Shown: positions 7,054 through 16,446 of the stretch, piece after piece
How the letters are laid out: every line of letters starts with the position of its first letter
Numbering within the stretch: the stretch's first letter is position 1
Source of the DNA: an uncultured Clostridia bacterium
Lineage (GTDB): Bacteria > Bacillota > Clostridia > Christensenellales > Aristaeellaceae
DNA length: 64,000 nt
Assembly: GCA_947565865.1 (NCBI GenBank)
Contig: CANOHT010000012.1
Span: forward strand, 7,810-71,809
Reading direction: 5' to 3'
Notes under the pieces: generated by a model
The model's database searches: none
Told to the model about the DNA's origin: nothing
What the model saw: only the letters and a program-made list of their open reading frames with translations
Translations under genes and position numbers: made by a program

Positions 7054-10000
7054 ATGACCTATTCAGGCAACCAGCGCTGGCGGCGCACCCTGGCCATCCT
7101 GCTGACCGCGGTGCTGCTTCTGGGTGGCTTTACCGTGCCCGCTCAGGCGGAGGCATGGCAGCCGCTGGCGATCCTTTTGTCCTGGACGGACAGCGCGGGC
7201 AACCCCGCCTCCGTCAATGCCTGGACGGTGGAAGGCTCTAACGACCAGGCGTACTGGGCCCGGGTGACCCCGGAGGCCCTTGTCGCCGGCGTGACCTTGA
7301 ATATTACCGACCAGACAGGGCAGTACGCCGGCTTTGATGTGAACGGTCAGCTGGTGACTGGCATTGTGGACGCGGGCACAACCATCACTGACACAACCGT
7401 GCCTGTGCCCGTGAATGCCCTGGACGCCAATGGCGGTATTTTGGCTACGTTCCAGCTGTACATTTCCACGCAGGCGGACATGCCTGTGCTGCCGGAGCCG
7501 GAACCGGCCCAGGCCAACGTGGACATCGTGTGCCTTGACCAGGCCACGGGCGCGGAAATCAAGCGCGATAGCCACACCCTGACCCAGGGCGGGGACACGT
7601 CCGTGCAGGCCCCGTCCATCGACGGGTACACCCTGTCCGACCCGAACCAGGCCGTGCAGGTCGTGACCATCAACGACGACGGCAGCTATTCTCCCGCGCC
7701 GGTGACATTCTACTACACGAAGAACGCCGCCCAGGCCAACGTGGACATCGTGTGCCTTGACCAGGCCACGGGTGCGGAAATCGGTCGCGATAACCGCACC
7801 ATGACCCAGGGCGGGGACACGTCCGTGCAGGCCCCGTCCATCGACGGGTACACCCTGTCCGACCCGAACCAGGCCGTGCAGGTCGTGACCATCAACGACG
7901 ACGGCAGCTATTCTCCCGCGCCGGTGACATTCTACTACACGAAGAACGCCGCCCAGGCCAACGTGGACATCGTGTGCCTTGACCAGGCCACGGGTGCGGA
8001 AATCGGTCGCGATAACCGCACCATGACCCAGGGCGGGGACACGTCCGTGCAGGCCCCGTCCATCGACGGGTACACCCTGTCCGACCCGAACCAGGCCGTG
8101 CAGGTCGTGACCATCAACGACGACGGCAGCTATTCTCCCGCGCCGGTGACATTCTACTACACGAAGAACGCCGCCCAGGCCAACGTGGACATCGTGTGCC
8201 TTGACCAGGCCACGGGTGCGGAAATCGGTCGCGATAACCGCACCATGACCCAGGGCGGGGACACGTCCGTGCAGGCCCCGTCCATCGACGGGTACACCCT
8301 GTCCGACCCGAACCAGGCCGTGCAGGTCGTGACCATCAACGACGACGGCAGCTATTCTCCCGCGCCGGTGACATTCTACTACACGAAGAACGCCGCCCAG
8401 GCCAACGTGGACATCGTGTGCCTTGACCAGGCCACGGGTGCGGAAATCGGTCGCGATAACCGCACCATGACCCAAGGCGAGGACACGTCCGTGCAGGCCC
8501 CGTCCATCGACGGGTACACCCTGTCTGACCCGAATCAGGCCGTGCAGGTCGTGACCATCAACGATGACGGCAGCTATTCTCCCGCGCCGGTGACGTTCTA
8601 CTACCAGCCCGTCCAGAAGGAGCCGGTAACGGCCACGGTGACGGTGCGCTATCAGTCTGATGATGGCGCGGTCAACGAGGAAACCACCCTGACGCTGAAT
8701 CCCGGCGAAAATCAGCCGGTGGAGGCCCGGAGCTACGACGGCTATCAGCCCGATGCGCAGACCCAGTATGTCAGCGTGTCCGTGGACGGCGTGGCTGCCC
8801 CCTCCGAGGTGCTCTTCCGCTATACGAAGATCCAGACAGCCCCGGCTTCTGCCGATGTCCGCGTGGTTTACCGCGAGGCGAACGGCGCCTTCGCCGAGGA
8901 GGAGACCATCACCCTGAATGAGGGCGCGGATCAGCCCGTCGCCGCCCGCGTCTACCAGGGCTACACCCCGGATGTCCAGACCCAGTATGTTACCGTCGGC
9001 GCTGACGGCACGGCCACCCCGGCGGGGGTTGTCTTTACCTACACCGCCGATCAGATTGACGTGCCCGGCCCTGTGATGGCCGATGTGCAGGTGGTGTATC
9101 AGACCCGGGACGGCGTGTCCCTGGGCGGGGAGACCATCCGCTGCGTGGAGGGCGAGGAGAATCCTGTGCCCGCGCCGGACTTCACGGCTCAGGGTTATAC
9201 GCTGGCCGATCCTTCCGCGGCCATCCAGTATGTTCAGGTGACGGCGGACGGCGTGGCCACGCCCAACCCCGTGACGTTCATTTACGCGCCCATTGCCGCC
9301 CAGCCCGAACCTCCCGTGAACCCCACGGAGGTCACCATCAACGTTTATTACCGCAACGCCGCGGGCGCGGATATCGCTCCCGCGCAGAAGGAAACCCTGC
9401 CCACGGGCGTGACCACGGTGGTGGCGCCCCAGGCTGTGATGGTGCCTGTGGAATATGATTTCGCCAGCGCTCAGCCTATGCCTGTGGAGGTCACGGCGGA
9501 GGGCGTGGCGACGCCTGCCGAGGTGGTCTTCACCTTTGCGGAGAAGCAGTCCGAGGTCGAGGACATTCCCGTGCCTCAGGGCGAGATCATCAACCGCTAT
9601 GGCGAGATTACCCAGGCGCAGACCAACGTTCGCAGCACGCCGGAAAAAGCCAATAATTCCATTGGCCGACTGGAAAAGGGCGAGCGGGTCTACATGATCC
9701 GCGAGGAAGTCAATGATAAAGGCGAGGTCTGGTACCGCGTATGGTACAAGGATCAGCAGGCTTTTATTATGGGCGGCTTCTTGCAGATGATGACCAAGGC
9801 GGCCAGCGATCAGTATATTGCCCAGATGGGCGGCAATCCTCCCCCCATTTTCACGGAGGACGACCTTCCCGGCAAGGAGCCTGAAATCAAGACGGCTCAG
9901 GTCACGGTGCTTTATGTGACCACCGACGGAGAAACCCTGGACAGCCAGACTGTCACCGTCACCAGCGAGCAGCCAACCGTCATCACCCCCGCCAGCACCA

Positions 10001-12669
10001 AGGTCGTGGGCTATGCCCTCATCAGCCAGGAGACGGAAATCACCGTCACCGTGGACGCGACAACGGGCGAGCCCAGCAGAAGCGAAATCCGCTTCGAGTA
10101 CGAACCTCTGCCCCCGGCGGTGAAGGAAGCCACCGTGAAGGTCATCTACGCGGCCGGCGATCTGGTGCTGGATGAGCAGAGCGTGACCGTGTACAGCGAT
10201 AAGCCCACCGTCATCACCCCCGCCAGCGGCAAAGTGGACGGCTACCAGCTGGTCAGTCAGGAGCGGGAAATCACCGTCACCGTGGACGCTGCAACGGGCG
10301 CGCCCAGTAGAAGCGAAATTCGCTTCGAGTACGAGCCTCTGCCCCCGGCGGTGAAGGAAGCGGCCGTGAAGGTCATTTACGCGGCCGGCGATCTGGTGCT
10401 GGATGAGCAGAGCGTGACTGTGTACAGCGATAAGCCCACCGTCATCACCCCCGCCAGCACCAAGGTCGTGGGCTATGCCCTCATCAGCCAGGAGACGGAA
10501 ATCACTGTCACCGTGGACGCGGAAACGGGTGTGCCCAGCAGAAGCGAGGTTCGCTTTGAGTACAAGGCCCTGCCGCCGGATGTCCGCGAGGCGGATGTGC
10601 CCGTGGTCTATGTGGTGGGCGAGGACGGCCGGGAGCTGGATCGCCAGACCGTGCATGTGACCTCTGCCCAGGACGTGACGGTTCAGCCGGCTTCCGCCAA
10701 GCTGGACGGCTATCGGCTGATTAGCGAAGGCAGCGTCACGGTTCATGTGGACGCTGAAACCGGCGCGGTGACTCCCGCCGAGGTGCGCTTCACCTACGAG
10801 GCCATCCCCACGGATACCCCTGTGCCTGAAAAATATGTGGGCTATGCCCTGACGGTGCAAAACGCTGCCCTCCGCACGGAGATCAGCACGGCGGAAAGCA
10901 GCATCATCACCATGCTGCCCCAGAACACCCTGGTGTTCATCAGCAGCCAGACCTTCGCGGAGGGCCAGACCTGGAGCTCCGTCAATACCCTGGACGAGCA
11001 GCCCGGCATGATGCTGGACAGCAATCTGCGCCATGTGACCAACGAGGAAGCCAAGTATTACCTGGATCAGTGGAACGCGGCTCATCCCGACCAGCCCACT
11101 GAGACCGCCGAGCCGCCGGTGCTTCAGGGCTATGCCCGCACCGTGGGCGACGACGTGCAGTTCCGCTCCATGCCCAGCGTGATGAGCGAGATCCTGGGCA
11201 TCCTCAAGCAGAACGAGCCGGTGTATGTCCAGGGCCAGCAGTATGTGGACGGCGTGGCCTGGCACATCGTGCGCTACGGTGATCGGTGGGGCTACATCCG
11301 CGCGGATCTGCTGCGGATGATGACCCAGCAGGAGGCCGCTGATTACATCAACAGCCTTAACAAGCCTACGGAGGCGCCCAATCAGACGCCCCAGCCCTTT
11401 AACCCCAACAGCCTGTCCAGCTACGGCTATGTCACCTCCAGTACGGTGAACTTCCGCAGCGGGGCCAGCACCTCGGCCAGCCGACTGGGCACCCTGCGGC
11501 AGTATGCCATGGCGCTTGTGCTGGATACCCAGAAGATCGGCAGCACCACCTGGTATCATATCCGCTACAACGGCAAGGACGGCTATGTATCCGGCGATTA
11601 CTTCAAGCAGATGACCATCACCGAGATGAATACCTTCCTCACCAGCGATGAGTATCGCCAGGGCGTGGCCAACAACGCGAACAACGGCAACGGCAATAAC
11701 CAGAACAATACCGGCTCCTCTGGCGGCAGCTTCAAGCCGGCGGAAGACCAGACGGTGGACAAGTGGACGAATCCCAACAACGGGCTGCATGTCAGCTATG
11801 AGCCCTTCGATCCCTTCGCCACCCCGGAACCCCTGCCTACCGGTTCGGCCAGCCCCTCGCCCTCCACGAGTCCCTCGGGCTCGCCCTCTCCCTCTGTCAT
11901 TATTGAGCTTCTGCCCACCCTCAACCCCGGCGACCCCAACGAGGGCCAGGAATCCGGCGGTTCGATCATGGGCTGGGTCATTGCCGTGGTTCTGCTGCTG
12001 GGCGCGGGCGGCGGCGTGTATGTCTACGTTCTGTATACGCAGAACAAGCGCAAGGCCGCTCAGCGTGCGGCTCAGCGCAGGGCCCAGGCTGCGGCCCAGC
12101 AGCGCGCGGGCGCTCAGCAGGCGCGGCCCGGTCAGCCTGGCGCGGCCAATCAGCCCCGCACCGGCACCTATACCAGCCAGGGCGGCACGGCTTCGCCCAG
12201 ACCCAATGCCTATCAGCAGCCCCAGGCCCGCAAGCCCTATACACCCGGTCAGCCCGGCAGCGCCTCAACGGGCAGCTACCAGCGTCCGGCAGGGCAGCCG
12301 CCGGTGAACGGCGCGGAGGGCGGCTATCAGCGTCCCACGGGTCAGCGTCCGGCAGGTACGGCTCGGCCTGAAGGTGCGGCGTCCCAGGGCGTTCAGCGGC
12401 CCAGTGCGCCCAAGGCGGAAACCATGACAGGCGCGAATGCTCAGCGGCCTTCCGGCCAGATGGATACGCCCACCCCGGGCTACGGCCCCGAGGGCAGCGT
12501 CAGCCAGCGCCAGGGTCGCCGGAGCTATCGCAGCCAGAGCGGCGAGAACGCCTATGGCGCGTCCTACCGTCAGGAAACGCCCGCACCTGCCGGCGAGGCC
12601 AAGACGGATACAAACCTGCGGAAGAACGACGACTTTGCCGACAACGGCGGCTCGGACGATTTCGCTTGA
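7054..12669 (+). CDS. Giant repeat surface protein: MucBP-like repeats, SH3-like modules, C-terminal membrane anchor
   Basis: 1871 residues. A signal peptide (residues ~10-33, ending PAQAEA) is followed by a ~115-residue N-domain. Five near-identical 74-residue MucBP-like repeats (152-517) each start AQANVDIVCLD and end PVTFYY, then four diverged copies (about 524-840). An SH3-like module (~847-915) containing NVRSTPEKANN and a second array of 77-residue repeats (~946-1250) come next, then three more SH3-like modules (about 1262-1339, 1359-1430, 1456-1526). After a Pro/Ser linker, one membrane helix (1639-1663) is followed by a ~208-residue cytoplasmic tail that starts with basic residues (NKRKAAQRAAQRR) and is rich in Gln, Pro, Gly, Arg. 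No LPXTG motif. Probably binds glycans or peptidoglycan outside the cell and is anchored by its single helix. Confidence 0.85.
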   Translation: MTYSGNQRWRRTLAILLTAVLLLGGFTVPAQAEAWQPLAILLSWTDSAGNPASVNAWTVEGSNDQAYWARVTPEALVAGVTLNITDQTGQYAGFDVNGQLVTGIVDAGTTITDTTVPVPVNALDANGGILATFQLYISTQADMPVLPEPEPAQANVDIVCLDQATGAEIKRDSHTLTQGGDTSVQAPSIDGYTLSDPNQAVQVVTINDDGSYSPAPVTFYYTKNAAQANVDIVCLDQATGAEIGRDNRTMTQGGDTSVQAPSIDGYTLSDPNQAVQVVTINDDGSYSPAPVTFYYTKNAAQANVDIVCLDQATGAEIGRDNRTMTQGGDTSVQAPSIDGYTLSDPNQAVQVVTINDDGSYSPAPVTFYYTKNAAQANVDIVCLDQATGAEIGRDNRTMTQGGDTSVQAPSIDGYTLSDPNQAVQVVTINDDGSYSPAPVTFYYTKNAAQANVDIVCLDQATGAEIGRDNRTMTQGEDTSVQAPSIDGYTLSDPNQAVQVVTINDDGSYSPAPVTFYYQPVQKEPVTATVTVRYQSDDGAVNEETTLTLNPGENQPVEARSYDGYQPDAQTQYVSVSVDGVAAPSEVLFRYTKIQTAPASADVRVVYREANGAFAEEETITLNEGADQPVAARVYQGYTPDVQTQYVTVGADGTATPAGVVFTYTADQIDVPGPVMADVQVVYQTRDGVSLGGETIRCVEGEENPVPAPDFTAQGYTLADPSAAIQYVQVTADGVATPNPVTFIYAPIAAQPEPPVNPTEVTINVYYRNAAGADIAPAQKETLPTGVTTVVAPQAVMVPVEYDFASAQPMPVEVTAEGVATPAEVVFTFAEKQSEVEDIPVPQGEIINRYGEITQAQTNVRSTPEKANNSIGRLEKGERVYMIREEVNDKGEVWYRVWYKDQQAFIMGGFLQMMTKAASDQYIAQMGGNPPPIFTEDDLPGKEPEIKTAQVTVLYVTTDGETLDSQTVTVTSEQPTVITPASTKVVGYALISQETEITVTVDATTGEPSRSEIRFEYEPLPPAVKEATVKVIYAAGDLVLDEQSVTVYSDKPTVITPASGKVDGYQLVSQEREITVTVDAATGAPSRSEIRFEYEPLPPAVKEAAVKVIYAAGDLVLDEQSVTVYSDKPTVITPASTKVVGYALISQETEITVTVDAETGVPSRSEVRFEYKALPPDVREADVPVVYVVGEDGRELDRQTVHVTSAQDVTVQPASAKLDGYRLISEGSVTVHVDAETGAVTPAEVRFTYEAIPTDTPVPEKYVGYALTVQNAALRTEISTAESSIITMLPQNTLVFISSQTFAEGQTWSSVNTLDEQPGMMLDSNLRHVTNEEAKYYLDQWNAAHPDQPTETAEPPVLQGYARTVGDDVQFRSMPSVMSEILGILKQNEPVYVQGQQYVDGVAWHIVRYGDRWGYIRADLLRMMTQQEAADYINSLNKPTEAPNQTPQPFNPNSLSSYGYVTSSTVNFRSGASTSASRLGTLRQYAMALVLDTQKIGSTTWYHIRYNGKDGYVSGDYFKQMTITEMNTFLTSDEYRQGVANNANNGNGNNQNNTGSSGGSFKPAEDQTVDKWTNPNNGLHVSYEPFDPFATPEPLPTGSASPSPSTSPSGSPSPSVIIELLPTLNPGDPNEGQESGGSIMGWVIAVVLLLGAGGGVYVYVLYTQNKRKAAQRAAQRRAQAAAQQRAGAQQARPGQPGAANQPRTGTYTSQGGTASPRPNAYQQPQARKPYTPGQPGSASTGSYQRPAGQPPVNGAEGGYQRPTGQRPAGTARPEGAASQGVQRPSAPKAETMTGANAQRPSGQMDTPTPGYGPEGSVSQRQGRRSYRSQSGENAYGASYRQETPAPAGEAKTDTNLRKNDDFADNGGSDDFA
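7507..8603 (+). repeat. Five tandem 222-bp coding repeats
   Basis: Units begin at 7507, 7729, 7951, 8173 and 8395, each 222 bp (74 codons). Units 2-4 appear identical base for base. Unit 1 differs near its start (AEIKRDSH against AEIGRDNR) and unit 5 carries scattered substitutions. The near-identity points to recent expansion by unequal recombination, and copy number may vary between strains or be collapsed in short-read assemblies. Confidence 0.95.
9889..10580 (+). repeat. Second tandem array, about 231-bp units
   Basis: Three units of 77 codons with a 231-bp period (for example the AAG-GTC-AT start at 10138 recurs at 10369). Long stretches are shared, such as the codons for SVTVYSDKPTVITPAS. 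A fourth, diverged unit follows to about 10800. This array is more diverged than the 222-bp array. Confidence 0.85.
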
Positions 12670-12700
12670 TGCCCAAGCATCAGCTGACAAGAACAAAAAG

Positions 12701-12731
12701 CGCCCGGCGGTTCATAGCGAACCGCCGGGCG
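12701..12731 (-). terminator. Terminator-like hairpin downstream of the surface-protein gene
   Basis: Perfect 13-bp stem, CGCCCGGCGGTTC (12701-12713) with GAACCGCCGGGCG (12719-12731). A T-run (CTTTTTGTTC) follows only when read on the minus strand; on the plus strand the hairpin is followed by TTCACATGG. It may serve both directions. Confidence 0.65.
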
Positions 12732-13333
12732 TTCACATGGCCGGCCCAGGTTAAGGACGGAAGGACGGAGTGGCCATGGACGGCTCGTCAGGCGACAATA
12801 GCAACCCTACGGGCCAACCTAACGGAGCGAAGCCCCAGGGGCCGCGAGCGGGTTTGCGCACCTTCGCGTTTTCGCCCTTCATGGCCACGGGCCTGCGCCG
12901 GGTACGCGACGCCGGTCAAGCCGGCACGTTTGTCTGGCCTGCGCCTTCCCTTGAAGAAAAGCTTTAGAAGAAAAGCCTTCGGCCTCCGGCTGAGAACGCA
13001 GCGTGTCAACGTACCGCACAGGCCGCTTGGCCGGGGGGCTTGTCCCGCTTCATCCCATGGCCTTGCCGGCCGCGCGGCAAAGCTGTCCTCCCGGCCATAT
13101 CATAAAGCGTTGTCAAACGAAGCGGGTGAAGAGCGCCGTACAGGGGCTTTGCCTGCTGCAACGCCTCACAGGGGCGGCAGCCTGCGTCCCCGCCGACATC
13201 GCATTGATGGACGCCTGGGTTTTCGGCCTCCGGCGCGGGAAGTCCCGTGATACGAACGCCATCCAGCGCCCTCCAGGCATCGCCCGGAGGCTTCCGGACA
13301 GGCCGCGGAAGGGAAGTTATGTCCGGCGGCTTC
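12732..13333. other. GC-rich intergenic region without a recognisable gene
   Basis: About 600 bases between convergent transcripts. Long open frames exist on the plus strand, but they lack ribosome binding sites and give Arg/Pro-rich translations with no family resemblance, as expected for random GC-rich DNA. Short GC-rich inverted repeats occur, for example GCCGG/CCGGC near 12910. Nothing else was seen. Confidence 0.5.
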
Positions 13334-14851
13334 TCACAAGCAACCGGAAAAGGGCGGTAGGTCCTCGTCGTCCAGCCGCAGCATGTCCACCAGCGCCTGG
13401 GGCGTCGCGCAGCTGTCTCCGAAGCGCCGGGCGGCCCTGATCCCGGTGAGACCGTGGATCAGCGCGCCCAGCTGGATGGTCTCCAGGGGGGAGCAGGGAA
13501 GCCTGCGCGCCAGCAGCGCCGCCAGAATGCCGGTGAGGATGTCGCCGCTGCCGCCCTTGGCCAGGGCAGGGGAGCCGTAACGGTTGACGGCGGTATGGTC
13601 GCCGTCCGTCATCAGCGTGCGCGCGCCCTTGAGCAGCACCATCGCGCCGGTACGCTGGCGGAGGGCGGAAAGGGCGGCGGGCATGTCTGCCAGGATGTCC
13701 GCTGTCGCGCGGCCCAGCAGACGCGCGGCTTCGCCGGGATGCGGCGTGATGACGGCCTTTGGCCCCAGGGGAAGCAGCGAAGGCGTGGCGGCCAGCAGAT
13801 TCAGCGCGTCCGCGTCCCAGACTACGGGACAGCCGGCGTCGCGAAACAGCGTCAGCAGGGGCGGCACGTCATCTGACTGCCCCAGGCCGCAGCCTGCCGC
13901 GGCGGCGTCCGCCGTCAACAGGGCCTGCCGGATGATCCCGGCGGCTTCACAGGTCAGTCGGCCGTCCTGCTCCGGCAGGGGCAGGCAAACGGCACCGGGG
14001 GATAAGACCTGCAGCATGGGCAGCAGGCTTTCCCTGCACAGGAGGGTTGTCAGTCCCGCGCCCGCCTTGACGCAGGCGTTGGCCGCGAAGGCCGCCGCCC
14101 CTGCCATGCCCCGGGAACCGGCGAAGATCGCAACACGGCCAAAGCTTCCTTTATGGCTGTCCGCGGTGCGGGGCGGAATCAGCTTCAGGTCGCCGGGTTC
14201 CATGACGGCCCAGCCCTCCCTGGTGCCGAAGTCTTTGGGAATCAGAATCGGATGCACCGTCAGCGCGCCCGTATGAACCGCGCCGTCCCCCAGCACAAGC
14301 CCCTGCTTGATGCGGTGGAAGGTCACGGTCTGCGTGGCGCGGATGGCGTCGCCCAGGACACGCCCGGTCAGTCCGTCCAGGCCCGAGGGAATATCCACGG
14401 CGATGACGGGCTTGCCGCTGCGGTTAACCAGACGGATGATTTCGCCCGCGAGGCCTTCCACCGGCCGGTCAAGCCCCGTGCCGAAAAGCGCGTCCACGAT
14501 GATGTCGCAGGGCGGAAGCGCACAGCCCTCCGCCGCGATGCTCAGGGGAATGCCGCGGAGCAGGGCCAGGGTACGGTTCATCAGCGCGTCGCCGCGGGGC
14601 TCGCCGGGCAGCGCCATCATGACGGCCTCGCTGCCCCGGGCCTGCCAAAGCCTGGCCGCCGCGTAGCCGTCGCCGCCGTTGTTGCCGCCTCCGCACAGGA
14701 ACAGCGCCTGGCCGCCCGGACAGCGGCGGGCCAGCGCGTCGCATACGCCCTGGGCGGCATGTTCCATCAGCAGCGCCGGAGCGACGCCGCAGCGCGCTAT
14801 GAAATCCGCTTCGAGAGTTCTCATTTCCGCCGGGGTGATGGTTCTTTCCAT
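13334..14851 (-). CDS. nnr: Bifunctional NAD(P)H-hydrate epimerase / ADP-dependent dehydratase
   Basis: A 505-residue repair enzyme for damaged NAD(P)H. The N-terminal YjeF_N domain (residues ~1-210) epimerises NAD(P)HX and contains FLCGGGNNGGDGY and VDALFGTGLDRPV. The C-terminal ribokinase-like domain (~225-500) dehydrates the S-epimer using ADP and shows HKGSFGRVAIFAGS, ITPHPGEAARLLG and ALAKGGSGDILTGILAALLA. Domain order and length are standard. The ATG at 14851 follows AGGAGG seven bases upstream; an ATG at 14878 has no such site. The spoIIID gene lies 60 bases upstream in the same direction. Confidence 0.93.
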   Translation of the reverse strand: MERTITPAEMRTLEADFIARCGVAPALLMEHAAQGVCDALARRCPGGQALFLCGGGNNGGDGYAAARLWQARGSEAVMMALPGEPRGDALMNRTLALLRGIPLSIAAEGCALPPCDIIVDALFGTGLDRPVEGLAGEIIRLVNRSGKPVIAVDIPSGLDGLTGRVLGDAIRATQTVTFHRIKQGLVLGDGAVHTGALTVHPILIPKDFGTREGWAVMEPGDLKLIPPRTADSHKGSFGRVAIFAGSRGMAGAAAFAANACVKAGAGLTTLLCRESLLPMLQVLSPGAVCLPLPEQDGRLTCEAAGIIRQALLTADAAAAGCGLGQSDDVPPLLTLFRDAGCPVVWDADALNLLAATPSLLPLGPKAVITPHPGEAARLLGRATADILADMPAALSALRQRTGAMVLLKGARTLMTDGDHTAVNRYGSPALAKGGSGDILTGILAALLARRLPCSPLETIQLGALIHGLTGIRAARRFGDSCATPQALVDMLRLDDEDLPPFSGCL

Positions 14852-14911
14852 AGCCGCCTCCTGGTTGTTCGCTGGCACCAGTATAGCGCATCGGCGGAAA
14901 AAAGCAAGAGG

Positions 14912-15169
14912 CTAATGGGCCTTGCGCGCCTGGTAGCGCCTTCGGGTGGCCTCGCCGCCGCGCAGATGCCGCACGGATTTGTTATAGCGCATCAGCCGCG
15001 CCACCTGCCGTCCCAGCGGCGGGTCAATCAGGGGCAGACGTTCGCCCATGTCCTTGTGCACGGAGGATTTCGAGATGCCGAATTCCCGGGCGGCCTGACG
15101 GACGGTGCAGCTGTGCTTGACCATGTATCGGGCCACGATGAGACAGCGCTGCCGGATGGCTTCATCCAT
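14912..15169 (-). CDS. spoIIID: Stage III sporulation transcriptional regulator SpoIIID
   Basis: An 85-residue helix-turn-helix protein of the mother-cell programme, which tunes the SigE regulon and prepares SigK genes. Length and sequence match the family: MVKHSCTVRQAAREFGISKSSVHKDMGERLP holds the recognition helix (GISKSSVHKD). The basic C-terminal tail RHLRGGEATRRRY is the second DNA contact known for SpoIIID. AAGGAG lies ten bases before the ATG. Its presence shows that the organism encodes the sporulation pathway. Confidence 0.95.
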   Translation of the reverse strand: MDEAIRQRCLIVARYMVKHSCTVRQAAREFGISKSSVHKDMGERLPLIDPPLGRQVARLMRYNKSVRHLRGGEATRRRYQARKAH

Positions 15170-15288
15170 GATGGGTCAACTCCTTCTTCTGAGGGCGGGA
15201 TGCCGCTGAAGAAGCATATGAAGGGGCGGCCTGGGGAAGAACCGCCGTAGAGAAGCGCGGAAAATCCGCCGGAAAGTGTGAAAATTCC

Positions 15289-15404
15289 TTGACAATCGCC
15301 GGCGTGTGTGGTAAACTGATTCGGTAAGCCGCTCGGGAGAGGTCTGCCAATGCGCATGTGCGCAACCTCAAATTCCGGCGAGTAATTGGAGGAGGTGCTA
15401 TTGC
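15289..15404 (+). promoter_or_regulatory. Promoter and structured L21-type leader of rplU-prp-rpmA
   Basis: TTGACA (15289-15294), 17 bases, TAAACT (15312-15317). The leader then folds into nested stems: CTCG (15332-15335) with CGAG (15379-15382), GAGGT (15339-15343) with ACCTC (15365-15369), and an apical TGCGCA/TGCGCA hairpin (15351-15364). A structured leader here is known in Firmicutes (L21 leader) and is thought to mediate feedback by L21. Identity with that RNA family is inferred from position and shape only. Confidence 0.65.
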
Positions 15405-15713
15405 ATGTACGCGATCATCAGCGCAGGCAATAAGCAGTACCGTGTGTCTCAGGGTGAGACCATCTACATCGACAAGGTGAACCTGGAAGATGGCGCCGCC
15501 ATCAGCTTCGACGCGCTGCTGGTGGAAAACGAGGGCGAAGTCAAGGTTGGCAGCCCCGTGGTGGAAGGCGCGAAGGTCGAGGGCAAGGTTGTCGCTCAGG
15601 TGAAGGGCGAGAAGATCCGCATTTACAAGTACAAGTCCAAGAAGAACTACCATCGTCGTGCCGGCCATCGTCAGCCCTACACGAAGGTGGAGATTACCGC
15701 CATCAACGCCTGA
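15405..15713 (+). CDS. rplU: 50S ribosomal protein L21
   Basis: 102 residues, the usual length. It starts MYAIISAGNKQYRVSQGETI and ends with RIYKYKSKKNYHRRAGHRQP, the strongly conserved L21 C-terminus that contacts 23S rRNA. GGAGGAGG lies ten bases before the ATG. Its stop codon TGA overlaps the start of prp by one base. First gene of the conserved Firmicutes L21-Prp-L27 operon. Confidence 0.97.
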   Translation: MYAIISAGNKQYRVSQGETIYIDKVNLEDGAAISFDALLVENEGEVKVGSPVVEGAKVEGKVVAQVKGEKIRIYKYKSKKNYHRRAGHRQPYTKVEITAINA

Positions 15714-16048
15714 TGACGCGGGCGACGCTCTTGCGTGACTGTCTTGGCCGCTACGCCGGGTTCTCCGTGAAGGGACACGCCGGGTACGCCCAGGAAGGCA
15801 GTGACATTGTGTGCGCCGGGATTTCCGTCCTGACGACGACCTGCGTCAACGCCCTGGAGGCGGTGGCGGGGATTGCGCCGCTGGTGACAGGCGGGGAGGA
15901 CGGCTTTCTGGAAGCCCGGCTGCCCCAGAGCATCACGGACGCGCAGATGCACGACGCCCAGGTTCTGTTGGGGGCGCTCCACCAAGGGCTGTCCGATCTG
16001 GCGGACGGTTATGGCAAGTATATCCGGCTGGCTGAAAAGATCATTTGA
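15713..16048 (+). CDS. prp: Ribosomal-processing cysteine protease Prp
   Basis: A 111-residue protein of the YsxB/DUF464 family, placed between L21 and L27 as in other Firmicutes. Prp removes the N-terminal extension of L27, an essential step in the species studied. The catalytic pair is visible: His in [13 protein letters not shown] (residue ~21) and Cys in SDIVCAGIS (~34). Length is typical. Its ATG shares one base with the rplU stop (TGATG), so translation is coupled. Confidence 0.95.
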   Translation: MTRATLLRDCLGRYAGFSVKGHAGYAQEGSDIVCAGISVLTTTCVNALEAVAGIAPLVTGGEDGFLEARLPQSITDAQMHDAQVLLGALHQGLSDLADGYGKYIRLAEKII

Positions 16049-16092
16049 CGCCGCCGACCCTGATTGACAATCTGAATCGGAGGGAAATAGCA

Positions 16093-16392
16093 ATGATGAA
16101 GCTCAATCTTCAGCTGTTCGCGCATAAGAAAGGTATGGGTTCCACCCGTAACGGCCGTGACAGCGAATCCAAGCGCCTCGGCCCGAAGCGTGCCGATGGC
16201 CAGTTCTCCCTGGCTGGCAACATTCTGGTTCGTCAGCGCGGCACCAAGATCCATCCCGGCCTGAACGTGGGCAGGGGCAAGGACGATACCCTGTTCGCGC
16301 TGGTGGACGGCGTTGTTCGCTTTGAGCGCAAGGGCCGCGATAAGAAGCAGGTTTCCGTGTATCCCGTGGAGACCGAGGCCGCTGCGCAGTAA
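16093..16392 (+). CDS. rpmA: 50S ribosomal protein L27 with cleavable N-terminal extension
   Basis: 99 residues. The start [18 protein letters not shown] contains the Firmicutes Prp site (leader ending NLQLFA, cut before the H/S-K-K-G mature end). The body shows [22 protein letters not shown] and [15 protein letters not shown], invariant in L27, which reaches the peptidyl-transferase centre. The ATG at 16093 has GGAGGG upstream; an in-frame extension to 16045 has no ribosome binding site. Matches the Prp gene directly upstream. Confidence 0.97.
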   Translation: MMKLNLQLFAHKKGMGSTRNGRDSESKRLGPKRADGQFSLAGNILVRQRGTKIHPGLNVGRGKDDTLFALVDGVVRFERKGRDKKQVSVYPVETEAAAQ

Positions 16393-16410
16393 GTCCTTAG
16401 GTATTCATTT

Positions 16411-16446
16411 CCGCCTGCCTGAACATGATTCGGCAGGCGGTTTTCT
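16411..16446 (+). terminator. Terminator after rpmA
   Basis: 9-bp stem CCGCCTGCC (16411-16419) with GGCAGGCGG (16432-16440), followed by TTTTC. Confidence 0.85.

Noticed and set aside
7507..8603. CRISPR array.
   Set aside because: The repeats are contiguous 222-bp coding units without spacers.
7063..11790. A 1575-codon open frame on the minus strand opposite the surface-protein gene.
   Set aside because: It is the antisense of a high-GC, repeat-rich gene. It repeats with the same 222-bp period, is His/Gly/Arg-rich, and has no ribosome binding site.
12666..13440. Overlapping plus-strand frames in the region after the surface-protein gene.
   Set aside because: No ribosome binding sites, Arg/Pro-rich translations, and part overlaps nnr.
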